From positions 344,931,087 through 344,995,086 of the forward strand of contig OZ010790.1 of assembly GCA_963932465.1 (NCBI GenBank): a stretch of 64,000 nucleotides of DNA, in the 5' to 3' direction. Below the pieces are notes generated by a model, which saw only the letters and a list, made by a program, of their open reading frames with translations, was not told the DNA's origin and did not search any database. Made by a program: the position numbers and the translations under genes. Every line of letters begins with the position of its first letter. Position 1 is the first letter of the stretch. Positions 53,520-64,000 of this stretch are shown piece by piece. Source of the DNA: Maratus speciosus. Taxonomy: Eukaryota; Arthropoda; Arachnida; Araneae; Salticidae.

Positions 53520-55640
53520 ATATGAGACTAAGTTATTGTAGGATGGTTTTCCTAAAATTTTATCGCACATTTATTAAACCAATAAACTCAAGTTTATTTC
53601 ACGTTTCATATTTATTAAAGTAATGAGTTCACAAAGATTCACAACATCACATTTGTTAAACTAATAATTTCGCACTTATTTACAACCTCTCATTCATTAA
53701 ATCAATAACTTCATACTTATTTCCGAACTTTAATCTCAAAATAAAACCAATTTCATTTGTTAAACCAGTTCCATGATTAAACTATTTCCATTCCTCTACT
53801 ATTTCAAACATTTTTTTCATCATTTTTAAATGAGATATAATTATCCCTGTGAAAAACTGATAATAATAAGAAATTATATGATTAATTTTACACGAAATCA
53901 TGGTTCGTACGGGTCATTGAATTTCCAGACTAAGAAATTCTTCGCTACCAGTATTTTCTTATAGAGAATATAATCTCCTTAAATAAGGAGAAATTTCGCG
54001 CGTTTAAACTATATTTATTTTTCTATAAAAAAAAATACTGATATTTCGCCTTGAAAATAACGGTACCCGTACGAACTCTGGAAATATATTTGTTTTTCAA
54101 AAGAATCAGTACAAAATGCTCAGCATATGTTAGCTATTTCAACGGAACTTTTGTGCACCTACTTATCCAGTAAATAATAAGCTGCCCACTAATTAAGTTA
54201 TTTATAATCCGTTCGTAATATTTTTCTCTAAAAAATAATCAATAAGGTCATTGTTCTAAATATGACGACTCTCAAAAATGCGACATTGTTCTTGTACCCA
54301 AAATCTTAACGTAAGAATAGTATATAAATGCTATATAATGAAATATCCGAACTTCAAGAACAAAATACAAAACTTTTCACTGCATTTAAAAAGTTATCTA
54401 AAACGTTTTCCTTAAAATGATTCCCCGTTAAAATATACATCGTTGAATATCAAACGCCTTCACAACTGCCTAAATGCGGCGAATAATACCGAAGCAGGGA
54501 TTACGGTTTCGCTTATTTTACTTTGAAGTTCAAATAATACAGTCGAGGTTAAGCTCTCGAACATCTCTTTCATCTACTTGAATTTAAATCGAGAAAATGC
54601 AACACGTTTTCAAATTAGAGTTGTTCTAGAATATTCTACACGTTTTGGTGACGGATTTTTTTCCTTTTTTTCCAAAAGATCTATTAAACTTTACCGCACA
54701 TTTATTAAACCAATAACCTTACTTTTCTTTCATGTTTCATATTTACTAAGCAAATGAGTTCACAAATATTCACAAGATCAGATTTATTAAGCGAATAACT
54801 TCACACCTATTCACGGCATCACATTTTTTGAATTAATAATTTCACACTTATTGACAACCTCTCATTTAATAAATTAATAACCTCATACTTATTTACAAAG
54901 TTCAATCTCAAATTATTAACCCAATTCCTTTTTTCAAAACCACATCAAATTTATTAAACCAATTTCTTTTAGTAAGCCAATTTATATCAAATAAACCAAT
55001 TTCATTCCTTAAACCAGTTCCACGATTAAACTAATTGCATTACTCTACTATTCCAAACAATTTTTGTCATAATTTTTAAATGAAACATAGTTATTCCTGT
55101 GAAAAACTGGTAATAATAAGAAATTATATCATTAATTTTACGCTAAAAATGTTAGTTTTTCAAAGACTCTGTACAAAGGACTCGGTCGGTTTCATCTTAG
55201 CTATTTCAACAGAACGTTTGTGCACCTGCTTATCCAGTAATTACTAAGCTGCCGACTAACTAAGTAATTTATAATTCATTCGTAATGTTTTTCTCTAAAA
55301 AACAATCAATAAGATCACTGTGCCTAAATGTGACGACCCAAAAATGCGACAGTGTTCTTCTACCCAAAATCCTAACATGGTGAGAATATCTTACCAGTGA
55401 CTAAGAGGTTCTGCTCTCAAAGCTGGTAGACGGAAGGTGCTGGGTTCGAACACAATCGCACCCGCCGACCTAATCGTCCGGAGTTTTCCGTGGTTTTCTT
55501 CTAATATTGCGTAAATGCGGGCTAGGATCAATTGGAAAGACCTCCACGGAGGGCATCCCCCTTGGGCCTATATCTCTAGTGCAGACAATAGGCCGTCATA
55601 AAAAAACACCACCTAACGTAAGAATAGTATAAACCGGGTG
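53520..55640 (+). repeat. Diverged tandem duplication, period about 1.1 kb
   Basis: Copy A (about 53560-54340) and copy B (about 54690-55640, including a SINE) share long series of blocks: TTATTAAACCAATAA, GTTTCATATTTA, AATGAGTTCACAAA, ACAACCTCTCATT, ACCAATTTC/ACCAGTTCCA, TGTGAAAAACTG, GTGCACCT(A/G)CTTATCCAG, TAATTTATAAT and GACGACT/GACGACC...AAAATGCGACA. Within each copy are many short ATTTATTAAACCAAT/AATAAC words, so the unit itself is built of smaller repeats. No coding sequence. Confidence 0.8.
55377..55611 (+). mobile_element. tRNA-derived SINE, 235 bp, in copy B of the duplication
   Basis: A polymerase III A-box-like TGACTAAGAGG and a near-consensus B box GGTTCGAACAC (55444-55454) lie at the expected spacing, followed by a CCGCCGACCTAATCGTCCGG body and a short A-rich end. 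CCTAAC occurs at both edges (55371-55376, 55612-55617), the probable target duplication. Copy A of the host repeat reads straight through (CTTAACGTAAGAATAGT near 54308), an empty site. Confidence 0.85.
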
Positions 55641-56449
55641 CCCCAAAATTGACTGGTGGATTTTAAAATTCAACAACTTGCAAACGGTGACGGATATTAA
55701 AAAAATTCTTGCAGGAGTGTTATGTAAAATGTCAGGAGTTTTTATGCTATCATTCCCAGTTTTAGTTACAAATAACATCGATAGATGGCGCTGCAAGCAA
55801 TTTTTATAATTTTATTGTGAAATCACGGCAGTTAAATAACTGAGCTTCTCTTCATGAGTTATATTTAGGAAATAATGTTTTCCCTTTTAACATCTTCACA
55901 AAAAGGAGAAAGATAAAATTGGCATGCTCCTACCTTTATTGTCCAGCGTTGATCGAATCCGCGTACTTCAGGTAATCCAACGTGCGATAAATCCAAGTGA
56001 ATCAGCAAAAGAAATTATTCCACTCATTTGAACAAAAGAGGGCACAGGATGTTCACTACTCTATTTTAATTAGAAATAAAATTAAAGAAAGTTAGAATTA
56101 AATCTAGAATTAAAGTTATATATTTGATTTACATATTAAAGTATTAAGATATTTGAGCGCAGGCATACTGCGTGTTTGCTTAGGGCATATATGTTAGAGA
56201 CTGACTAAAAACAGAAAAGTTTTTCTGTTCATTAGTCCTTTTGATTACATCTCGTTGTGCAAGAGTCTTTTATGTATACCAGATGTTGGAAATTCCTTTT
56301 CTCTCTCTGCATGGGGAAAAGAAAGAGGGAGAAATGGGTAGTTGCTTTCCACTCGGATAAAACCGATTTCATCTATCAAATGCAATCTTGAAACACAGCT
56401 GTAATTATTTCACAATGTCTTGCAATTTCGGAAAATCATTTTTCACTTT
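55641..56449. other. Non-coding DNA before Copia 2, including its probable 3' region
   Basis: GGGTGCCCCAAAATTGACTG at 55639 resembles a DNA-transposon end, but no partner end is seen. 56000-56449 should contain the 3' untranslated region and 3' LTR of Copia 2. With no second LTR in the window its limits cannot be set. Confidence 0.4.
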
Positions 56450-57199
56450 CTAATACCCCTGTTTGATTTCCGAAGTTGCAGTAGTTCTTAAGTTCAAATT
56501 GTCTCTGTGTTTGATAAAGTCAGGTTTGGGAAGGGGCTTCGTAAAGATGTCTGCAGTCATTTCCTTACTGGGACAATATTCCAATTCTATCATTCCCTTC
56601 TCTCGTAAACCTTTAATTGAATTAAATTTGATATCCACGTGCTTTGTTTTTGAATGATGTTTATAATTTTGAGTCATCTTGATGCATGACACATTATCCT
56701 CATACAGAATAATTGGTAGATTTTGTTTTAAATCTAGATCCTTTAATAGGTTTATCAACCATATGGTTTCTTGTGCTGATGTGGCTGCGGAAATATACTC
56801 AGCCTCAGCAGATGATAATGCAACTGAGTTTTGCTTTTTTGTTGACCAGGAAATCGCTGTATTTCCTAATTTACTTAAATTTCCTGTGGTTGACTTTCGA
56901 TCATTTTTATCTCCTGCCCAATCCGAATCAGCAAACGTTGTCAGAATCGGATCACATTCGTTGCTTATAATTAATTTTAATTCCTGTGTTGTTTTTAAAT
57001 ATCTCATAACCCTCTTAACTGCCCTCCAGTCTTTTTCTCTTGGATTCTCATTTCTGCGACTAAGGATGTTAATAGCCGCTGAAATATCTGGACCAGTTAT
57101 CGTAGCTATGTATAGCAATGCCCCTATGGCTTGTCTATACTTATGATTATTAGGTAGTAAATTTTCATCGTCATCCAAGTTTAAGTATCCTGCCTCCAT
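56450..57199 (-). pseudogene. Copia 2 RT connection and RNase H
   Basis: A 249-codon frame starting MEAGYL, the usual TPME-type motif after RT. The connection has YRQAIGALLYIATITGPDIS and VKRVMRYLKTT. RNase H has FADSDWAGDKNDRKSTTG (first Asp), ALSSAEAEYIS (Glu), LYEDNVSCIKM (Asp) and HSKTKHVDIKFNSI, ending with PSKEMTADIFTKPLPKPDF. The RNase H domain is open throughout and all catalytic residues are visible. It is a separate frame only because of the frameshift at about 57210. Confidence 0.9.
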
Positions 57200-57215
57200 C
57201 GGAGTATCACAAGGT

Positions 57216-58040
57216 TTAAGAGTCCTTTAAATTAAATTTTTCAATCAGTTCTTTTATTTTATTTTTCTGATCGAGTGCATAAGTTCCTTCTTTAATTATT
57301 TTTATGTTTATGCCTAAGTAGTAATTTACCATACCTAAATTTTTCACTTCGTATTCTTTACTTAGTTGTTTCATTATTTCATTTATTTCCTTAGTATCTC
57401 CTGAAATTAAAAGATCGTCGACATAAATGATGATATAAGTTTTATTTCCGTTAGTTTCTCGTGTGAAGAGACATGGATCAGCGGTGCTTTGCACAAAACC
57501 TAATTTGTTTAAACTTTCAGCTATTTTAATATTCCATGCTCTTGCTGCTTGTTTTAGGACATATATAGCCTTTCTTAGCTTACATACTTTATTTTCTTCA
57601 CCCGGTTTAATATATCCTTCTGGTTGCGACATATAAACAACTTCTTCTAAATTTCCATGGAGAAACGCGGTTTTAATATCTAAATGGTTTACATTTAAGT
57701 TTTTGTGAGCTGCACACGCTAGAAATGCTCTTAGCGTTGTATAGGCTACTACTGATGCAAAGATTTCATAATAGTCACTACCAAATTTTTGAGAATAGCC
57801 TTTCGCTACCAAACGCGCTTTGTATTTATTAATTTCTCCATTTGAATTATATTTAACCGTAAAAACCCACTTATTTCCAATTACTTTTACGCCTGGTGGA
57901 GGATCAACTAGATCCCAGGTGTTATTTTTTATTAACGAAGCAATTTCTTCACTAGTTGCTTCGTACCATTGGTTTTTGTCATGTGGATTGTTTAGATTTT
58001 TAATATCTTCGAAATTTTTTTGGTTCTATAATTTTATTTT
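57216..58040 (-). pseudogene. Copia 2 reverse transcriptase
   Basis: Open from about 58040, although the first ATG is at 57812: FEDIKNLNNPHDKNQWYEAT, WDLVDPPPGVKVIGNKWVFT and YKARLVAKGYSQKFGSDYYE precede it and match the copia RT start. After it come HLDIKTAFLHGNLEEVVYMS (first catalytic Asp), KLRKAIYVLKQAARAWN, and IIIYVDDLLISGD (YVDD). NYYLGINIKII follows. A frameshift at 57216 (after FNLKDS) separates it from the next frame. The RT domain itself looks complete. Confidence 0.88.
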
Positions 58041-58042
58041 CT

Positions 58043-58510
58043 TTAGTAATTTTCTTTAGTAGTTTTCTTTGTTTGTTTTTCTTCCTGCATACTTATTATA
58101 ATTTCTGAGGAATTTTCCCCTGCTTTTTCGGGTTGTTTCTGAACTTCGCTATCATTTTTCAGATTAGTATTTGGTGTTGTGTTTGAATTAAAGTTTTCCA
58201 AAAATCTGACGGTTCTTGCTCGCATAATTTTATTAATACCAGTATAGATCCTATAACCTTTAGATCTATTGTCGTAACCGACAAAAATTCCTTCAATCGC
58301 TTTATCATCAAGTTTTCCTCTTTGGGATTTGTCGAGATAAGCGTAAGCTTTGCAGCCAAACATTCTAATGTTGCTTAGATCCGGTATTTTATCTGTCAAT
58401 AATTGGTATGGAGTAGAATTGTGAGCTTTCGTGGGGAATCGATTAGTTAAGTATACCGCTGTATTTAGAGCTTCACCCCAAAACTTGTAGTTTCGCTTCC
58501 GATAACAGGC
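58043..58510 (-). pseudogene. Copia 2 integrase C-terminal part and linker
   Basis: Resumes on the other side of the hAT element. A one-base shift near 58490 lies between the SEAKL-type motif and FWGEALNTAVYLTNRFPTKA. Then come STPYQLLTDKIPDLSNIRMF, a GCKAYAYLDKSQRGKLDDKA stretch and GIFVGYDNRSKGYRI, the standard copia integrase tail, followed by an Asn/Thr-rich linker. The open frame reported further into the hAT end is not element-derived. The reading ends at TTKENY with a stop before RT. Confidence 0.85.
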
Positions 58511-59852
58511 TAGAGGTCTGCACGGGCCGGGCCGGGCCGGCAGAATTAGGACAATTTTTTTAACGGGCCGGGCCGGGCCGACAGACAAAATAAATGGGCC
58601 GGGCCGGCAAAAAAATTAATCGGGCCTATCGGCCCGATATAAGAATTTAAGCGAAGCAGATAAAATACGAGCCATTTTCAATGAATATGATTTTCTCGAG
58701 AAGTATAAATGTGCGTCACGAGTCGATGCGAGTTTAACAACATCAATACAGAAATGTAACGTGTCCATCGTAGAGATCGGCGTCGTACAGTTACAAGATG
58801 TCTGATTCCGAGTTTAATTTTTTTTTCAGCAGACTCGTGCCGGGAAGGAAGTGGTCTTAATCGATCTCAGGATGTGTAGAACACTCATTTTGTTTTGTAA
58901 TATTAATAGTGATAATGAACTTCTCTTAACAGTATCTTTGGAAATATACCTTAAAGTGGTTCTCATATTCACTGCTCAACAATGCAAAGCTTTCAGACAC
59001 ATGTTTCTGACAAAAACTTTAACTATAAAGGCATAAAATTGACAGGCCTGCCTATTGAAGGCATTTGGAAACGAATAGCTTTTTCCATATTTAATAAATT
59101 ACTTACAGAGATAACAGCGATTCCTGTCACGTGACTGTACGTTTTTCTCTTTTACTGTGCTATCGCTTCCGGAAATTCGATTCAAAACGCTAACTTTGAC
59201 AGTATTTTCAGAAAGATAAATTGCTTTTATCTATGAAAAAAACGACATTTACATAGCTTTTGAATAAGAATTCCTGCCAATCTTACGCGTTTCCGAGAAG
59301 AAAAGACTTCATAAATGTGTCGAAATGTAGCTCCTTTGGATTTGAGAAAAGTCTTAAAAATGAGAGAAATATTTTCACAAATCTACTTTTTATTATACAG
59401 CTTCAAATGTTATCTTGTTTTTAATCCTTTATTCTGAACTACATTAATCTTTTAATGAATCCTTATTTCCATTTTGAAATGTCTGTAGACACGATGACTG
59501 TAAGTAATCGTTAATGTTTATTATTGTGCGTTTTCTGTTTTGCGAACATCATAGTAATGTAAAATATACTGTAAAATGTTCCCATAAATATGTATGTAGT
59601 ATTCATTAAAAGAATCTTAATTGTATGTTGAGAAAAAACGGATTTTTTTTTTTTTGTAGAAATTGTATCTGACTGGGCCCGTTTTCATTGATTTTTGTAC
59701 GGGCCGGGCCGAGAACTGTAATAATGCAAAAGGGCCGGGCCGGGCTCGGGCCGAACTTCCAATTTTTACACCGGGCCGGGCCGGGCCAAGATAGCTTTCG
59801 TACGGGCCGGGCCGGGCCCGGGCCTGGAAATTCCGGCCCGTGCAGACCTCTA
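58511..59852. mobile_element. hAT-type element with GGCCC-repeat ends, complete copy
   Basis: Termini TAGAGGTCTGCACGGGCCGG and the complement of TAGAGGTCTGCACGGGCCGG are nearly perfect TIRs. A perfect 8-bp target duplication TAACAGGC lies at 58503-58510 and 59853-59860, the length typical of hAT. Inside each end are long runs of GGGCC/GGCCC (58520-58630, 59695-59840); the 1-kb middle is AT-rich without recognisable transposase. It inserted into the Copia 2 integrase. Confidence 0.92.
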
Positions 59853-61593
59853 TAACAGGCATCGCGTCATTTCAACTAGTGTACGATTCTTCCTCTCCGA
59901 AACACCGTTTTGAGATGGAGAATTTGGCACGGTTAGCTGATGGTGTATACCTGCTTTCTTTAAGTAATTTTCTATCTCATCACTGGTATATTCCCCTCCG
60001 TTGTCAGTTCTTAATTCTTTTATATTGCGACCGAATTTATTTTTCGTTATGGCTACGTACTCTTTTAGTTTAGTGATGACTTCACTTTTCTTTGATAAAA
60101 GAAATACCATTGTAAACCTACTGAAATCATCAGTAAATGTGAGGAAGAATTTCTTTCCTCCCACACTTTCTGTTGGCATCGGGCCACATACATCAGAATG
60201 GATCAGATCGAGAATTTTACTAGCTTTGTTTGTAGCTTGTTTAGGATAGGGAGCATTTTTTAATTTACATTTTATGCAACTTTCGCATATTACTTCATGT
60301 TTACAATTTTTCATATTAAAACCTGTTGCTAAACTTTTAGTTTGCAGTTGCTTTAAAGCATTTATATCTCTGTGTCCGAATCTTCTATGCATGAGCTCAA
60401 TACAGTTTTTATTCTTGCATTCATGAGCTAAATTCGCATAGTTTACTTGTTTATGTTTGTAAAGGTCTACTTCATATAAATTACCTTTAATTTTCCCTTC
60501 TATATATGTTATCCCATTTTGGATTAATTTACAGGTTTCGTTTTCAAAAATGAGCTTACACCCATGCTTCACTGCTTTATTAACATACATTAAATTTGAC
60601 TGTATTTCTGGCACGTACAAAACTTCATTTAAAGTAATGTCGTTTGATTGTGTTTGTAATTTTATTGTGCCTGTCCCGTGTGAAGCAAGAATTTTTCCGT
60701 TTGCAATCTTGACTGTGTTTTTATTATTTGTATCAATGTCACTGAATAGGTTTATGTCGTTACAAAGATGTGAGGAGCTCCCTGAATCTATTATCCAGGT
60801 AGATTTATTTTCAATGTTCGCGTAAAAAGAACAATTGTTTTGAGGCACCTTTGTATCTAAAGTGGTTTTGTTTTCTTTGCTACTATTCCCCAGAGTCTGT
60901 GTGTTTGTTTGTATTTCTACTTCAGGAGTGATTTTGTTCGTTTCAGAACATAATGCAGCATTTTGTCTCCCTTTATTCATTGTTTGGTTTTTAGAATTTG
61001 AATTTTTATTCTTAAGGAACCAACAATTTAATTTTACTTGATTTCGTCTTTTACAATATGAACAAAACATATTTTGTTCTTGTTTGCGATATTGTGGTTT
61101 AGCATTATTTTTTTCTGCTTTGTACGCATTTTCGCGCGAAGTATTATTCGAGCTATCTTGTCTCCTTTGATACTCATCGGTCAATTTGCCTTTTATAAAT
61201 TCAGAGTTCAACTCCTCTTCATTTCTCGCTTCAAGTGCGATAATCAAAGTATCGTAACTCGGTGGGAGGAAGCATAAAAGTAACGCGGATAAATGCGTGT
61301 CTTTAATTTCTTCCCCTATCGCCTTTAGTCTGTCGGCTGTTTCTAGTATTTTTACGATATGACTAATCATATCTCCGTTTTCCCCGAGTTTTATACTGTA
61401 TAACTTTCTGAGTAAATATAATTTGCTCGAAACGTTTGCGGGCTCGTGTATAGTTTTCAGAACGTTCCTAGTTGTCTTGGCTGTCGTTTCAATTTTCACA
61501 TAAATAAGTTGGGAGTCTTCTAAAGTTAATATAATTGTAGCCCTAGCGCGATTATCTCGCTTAGTCCACTCAGTAGTTACTGGAGTTGGGGGG
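59850..61593 (-). pseudogene. Copia 2 gag-protease-integrase (5'-truncated)
   Basis: The longest open frame of the window: 549 codons from an internal ATG at 61499, and open in the same frame up to about 61593 (TTEWTKRDNRARATIILTLE). Gag has VSSKLYLLRKLYSIKLGENG and LLLCFLPPSYDTLI. The zinc knuckle near residue 144 reads CSYCKRRNQVKLNC, with Gln where His is expected. The protease site WIIDSGSSSHLC near 235 is intact. The integrase zinc region (HRRFGHRDINAL ... CESCIKCK) and core (TFTDDFSRF, LRTDNGGEYTS, SPSQNGVSERKNRTL) show the full DD35E set. The frame ends with TIR sequence just after MTRCLL at the hAT insertion. Confidence 0.9.
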
Positions 61594-61664
61594 TCATCCT
61601 ATGCATAATTGCCGAAACGTCAGTGAAGGCTTACTGTGGAGACCCGAAATTTTTTGGTTTCCAT

Positions 61665-61709
61665 CTGTTTGTTTATTTGTTTGTTTGTTAGTTAGTTAGT
61701 CTGTCTGTC
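61665..61709. repeat. Compound tetranucleotide microsatellite
   Basis: CTGTTTGTTT, then GTTTGTTTGTTA, GTTAGTTAGT and CTGTCTGTCC in succession, next to the point where Copia 2 is truncated. Confidence 0.85.
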
Positions 61710-63720
61710 CCGCGATAACTGCCGTAAAAAGCATCCGATTAGCTTGAAATTAAGGTTGTATATTGGTGAGCTCCCCGGATTTAGCTGTATAGTTTTGGGT
61801 TAAATTTGGTTCATTCGTTCGGAATATATAGAACATTTTATTTTGTGACATAATGCTTTTCTATGGGAAGTCAGACGATTTTCAAATTTTCATTTGTTGA
61901 AAGAAATAGCTCATATGAATTATTTGATGACCATTTACCATTTAATGATTTAAATGGTAAATTTTGGATGTTGAAATTTTTAAATAAGAGTATTAAATTA
62001 TTCCTTTTAGTTTGCAATTTTGTCAAAACATTTGTCAGAGCTTTTAAATTAGGTGTATAACTTATGATGGAATTTTATACATGTGTTCGAATAATATAAA
62101 ACATTTTATTTTATGAATTTACTTATATTTCATTTTTTTTCTTTTAACCGTTGCGTAGAAACTATATCTCATCTAAAAATATCATAAATGTGAAAGTATG
62201 TATGGTTTTTTAAGTCAAATCAAAGTTAAAATGAATGAATTAATAAATGCCTTTGTATAGATATTTGCATATAGATTGATTTAAACGCAAAAATGAAAAT
62301 AGTGTTTATATACTATATAGAATAATATTTTTATTTATGTATTCAACTATTTTGATTATAAATGAAAAAGTTCGTTATTTTCATACAGAATAAACTGACA
62401 TTATTCTATTAAACTTTATAAGATTTATTGTTGCCCAAAAAAAAAAAAAGGAATAACAATTTCTCCCAAAGAGTTAATTTTAATTTGTAAGATTTTCACG
62501 TGCAAAAGGAAAATGGAATAAGCAAATTACAAATAATAAAAAAGTTAAATAGGACAGGAATGGATACATATAAACATTTCACACCAAATACCACATAAAA
62601 TAATTTTTTTAGTGGTATTTTCCCAACACTACGAATTCCTCGATTTACACGATTTTACTTGACTTTCCTTTTCTCATTGGTTGCGATTTCATTTTCGCAA
62701 TTGTACATATTAATTTTACATTTTTATGACTGAGGTATATGTAAGGCCATACAAATAAGAAATTCCGTATTGTCTCCTATAAAATGTGATAAAGTGTTGG
62801 TTAACTATATATGTTTCTATTAAGAGGAGCAGAGCTGCCAAGCTTCCGGCGTTCTGGATACCAGTATTTTAATACAAAAAATGTTACTTTATTTAATTGA
62901 AACATTTGCGCGATTTAAAAGAACAACATTTTCTGTAAGATAATAGTGTTGTGCAAAAAGCCTGAGACTTGACATGTCTGGTGGGGAGTGAAATGTTTTG
63001 TTTAATGCATTTACCTCTATTTTAATGCTACGTGAACAACGTCCTGTGTAACAGCTTGTAGAGTGTAAAATAAATTAAATTATTAAAATAATCCCTATTA
63101 CGAAAAATGAAACAAAATGCCCGGCTAAGGGAAAAAAAAGGTTAGTTAACCTTTCGTAATTTGACCTGAACACAGGTGTGCGTCAAATTTCAACGGTGTT
63201 TGTAACATCACAATTTTAAATTAAATGTGGATACTATTAAAAGGCTATCGCAAAAAATACTTAACGGCACCAAATCACGTTTATCTATTTAGTCAATTGG
63301 AAGTGGACAAGATGATGAATTATTAACCGTTAGGTTCAGAAGTCCCCTTACTTTAGGGTGATTTTAGTAAGTTAATGCTATCGAGTACATTTTTAGATAT
63401 TTAGATTAGATCTTAGATATAAATATTGCAGAATGGTAATCAAAATTATTTTTTGGAAACAAAAATTATAAAGGTATTAGACTTCTAAATTAGATGTCTC
63501 AGTTTACATTTCCAAAAGTTCTTTATCCATTAGATACAGGTGTTTGTGGTTAGCAGGCAAGTAAATACTGCTGTCTGGATATTAGGATAACGTAAAATGC
63601 TTGACCAAATTGTTGCTTATCCTTATAAATCGCAGTGTAAAAAGGAATCTAAGATATAGGATAATCATTAACTCAATCAATAGAAAATTACAAATGCAAA
63701 ATAAATTACATAACGAGGGG

Positions 63721-63742
63721 TTCAGGGGGGCACCCCCCTGAA
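63721..63742. repeat. Perfect 10-bp GC-rich hairpin
   Basis: TTCAGGGGGG and CCCCCCTGAA are exact complements separated by CA. It is isolated in AT-rich DNA. Confidence 0.95.
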
Positions 63743-64000
63743 GAAATTTGCTTTATTATATAAAAATTATTAGAATAAGCTCGTGTGAATTTCAGAATAT
63801 CATTACATAAAAACGTGTTTAATTTAACGCTTCTAATGTCTGAAACCATCGAAATATTTTCTGTTTCCTTTTATAAATGTTTGTGTAATTTAAAAAGTTT
63901 AAATTTTGTTTTTGTAGAAAGATTAATATTACGCAAAGTTTGCTAAAAACAATAAGTTGCAGAGATGACGTTGAGGCTCTTGATCTGCAGATTTACTAGT

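Larger units (their letters stand above)
56450..61593 (-). mobile_element. Copia LTR retrotransposon 2, 5'-truncated and split by a hAT element
   Basis: Minus-strand order gag, protease, integrase, RT, RNase H defines a copia element, of a different lineage from Copia 1 by protein sequence. Gag is open only from about 61593, where its first part, the primer site and the 5' LTR are missing and unrelated DNA begins. The integrase is split by the hAT insertion (58511-59852), and several frameshifts follow. No LTR pair could be found in the window. Confidence 0.9.
61594..64000. other. AT-rich DNA beyond the Copia 2 truncation, no gene
   Basis: A (GTTT)n/(GTTA)n/(GTCT)n microsatellite lies at 61665-61709, followed by CCCGCGATAACTGCCGTAAA and CATCCGATTAGCTTGAAATT, similar in style to the opening of the 326-bp satellite unit. 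The 65-codon frame at 61863-62060 has no motif. Beyond 62100 I see only AT-rich DNA and the hairpin at 63721. Confidence 0.5.

Noticed and set aside
55639..55800. Left end of an IS630/mariner-like transposon (GGGTGCCCCAAAATTGACTG)
   Set aside because: The phrase is suggestive, but no inverted partner, target duplication or transposase was found nearby.
58511..59862. GGCCC-encoded frames at the hAT ends (also 8867-9061, 33947-34132)
   Set aside because: Arg/Pro/Gly-rich translations of simple GGCCC repeats in terminal inverted repeats, not genes.

Overview
The window looks like gene-poor, AT-rich intergenic DNA from an arthropod nuclear genome. A chelicerate such as a spider would fit, but the sequence alone cannot prove it. 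I recognise no intact host gene, tRNA or rRNA gene, and nothing bacterial. All recognisable coding sequence belongs to transposable elements or to a decayed, transposon-like gene family. Almost every long reading frame outside those elements is a chance frame in repeats.

Layout. 1-7.2 kb: diverged copies of one dispersed family (TTGGCG/CGCCAA motifs), ending in a tandem array with a period near 620 bp. 7.7-9.7 kb: a pogo/Tigger-like remnant, then a hAT-type non-autonomous element with GGCCC-rich ends. 9.9-13.1 kb: a ladder of alternating CACTC/GAGTG words, then a satellite of about 7.5 units of 326 bp. 15.2-24.1 kb: TTAA-flanked and other TIR elements around a 3-kb foldback, in which one decayed gene is duplicated head to head. 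24.5-30.2 kb: a mariner element split by a tRNA-derived SINE, an unidentified segment and a 5'-truncated R1/I-like LINE with RNase H. 30.4-46.3 kb: another SINE-like sequence, palindromic MITEs (one nested in another), a second pogo/Tigger element and several short tandem repeats. 46.4-52.9 kb: a Copia LTR retrotransposon on the minus strand with both LTRs and a 5-bp target duplication, broken by stops, frameshifts and a 1.6-kb insertion inside RT. 53.5-55.6 kb: a tandem duplication whose second copy carries a SINE that the first lacks. 56.4-61.6 kb: a second, 5'-truncated Copia element, split in its integrase by a 1.34-kb hAT element with a perfect 8-bp target duplication. 61.6-64 kb: a microsatellite and AT-rich DNA.

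The elements record an insertion order: SINE and LINE into mariner, TTGGCG element into Copia 1, hAT into Copia 2, Tc1-like MITE into a larger palindrome, SINE into one copy of a duplication. The least explained signals are the CACTC/GAGTG ladder, the foldback (a possible hairpin-RNA source), the satellite with a palindrome in most units, and the scattered perfect short hairpins. All comparisons were made by eye.
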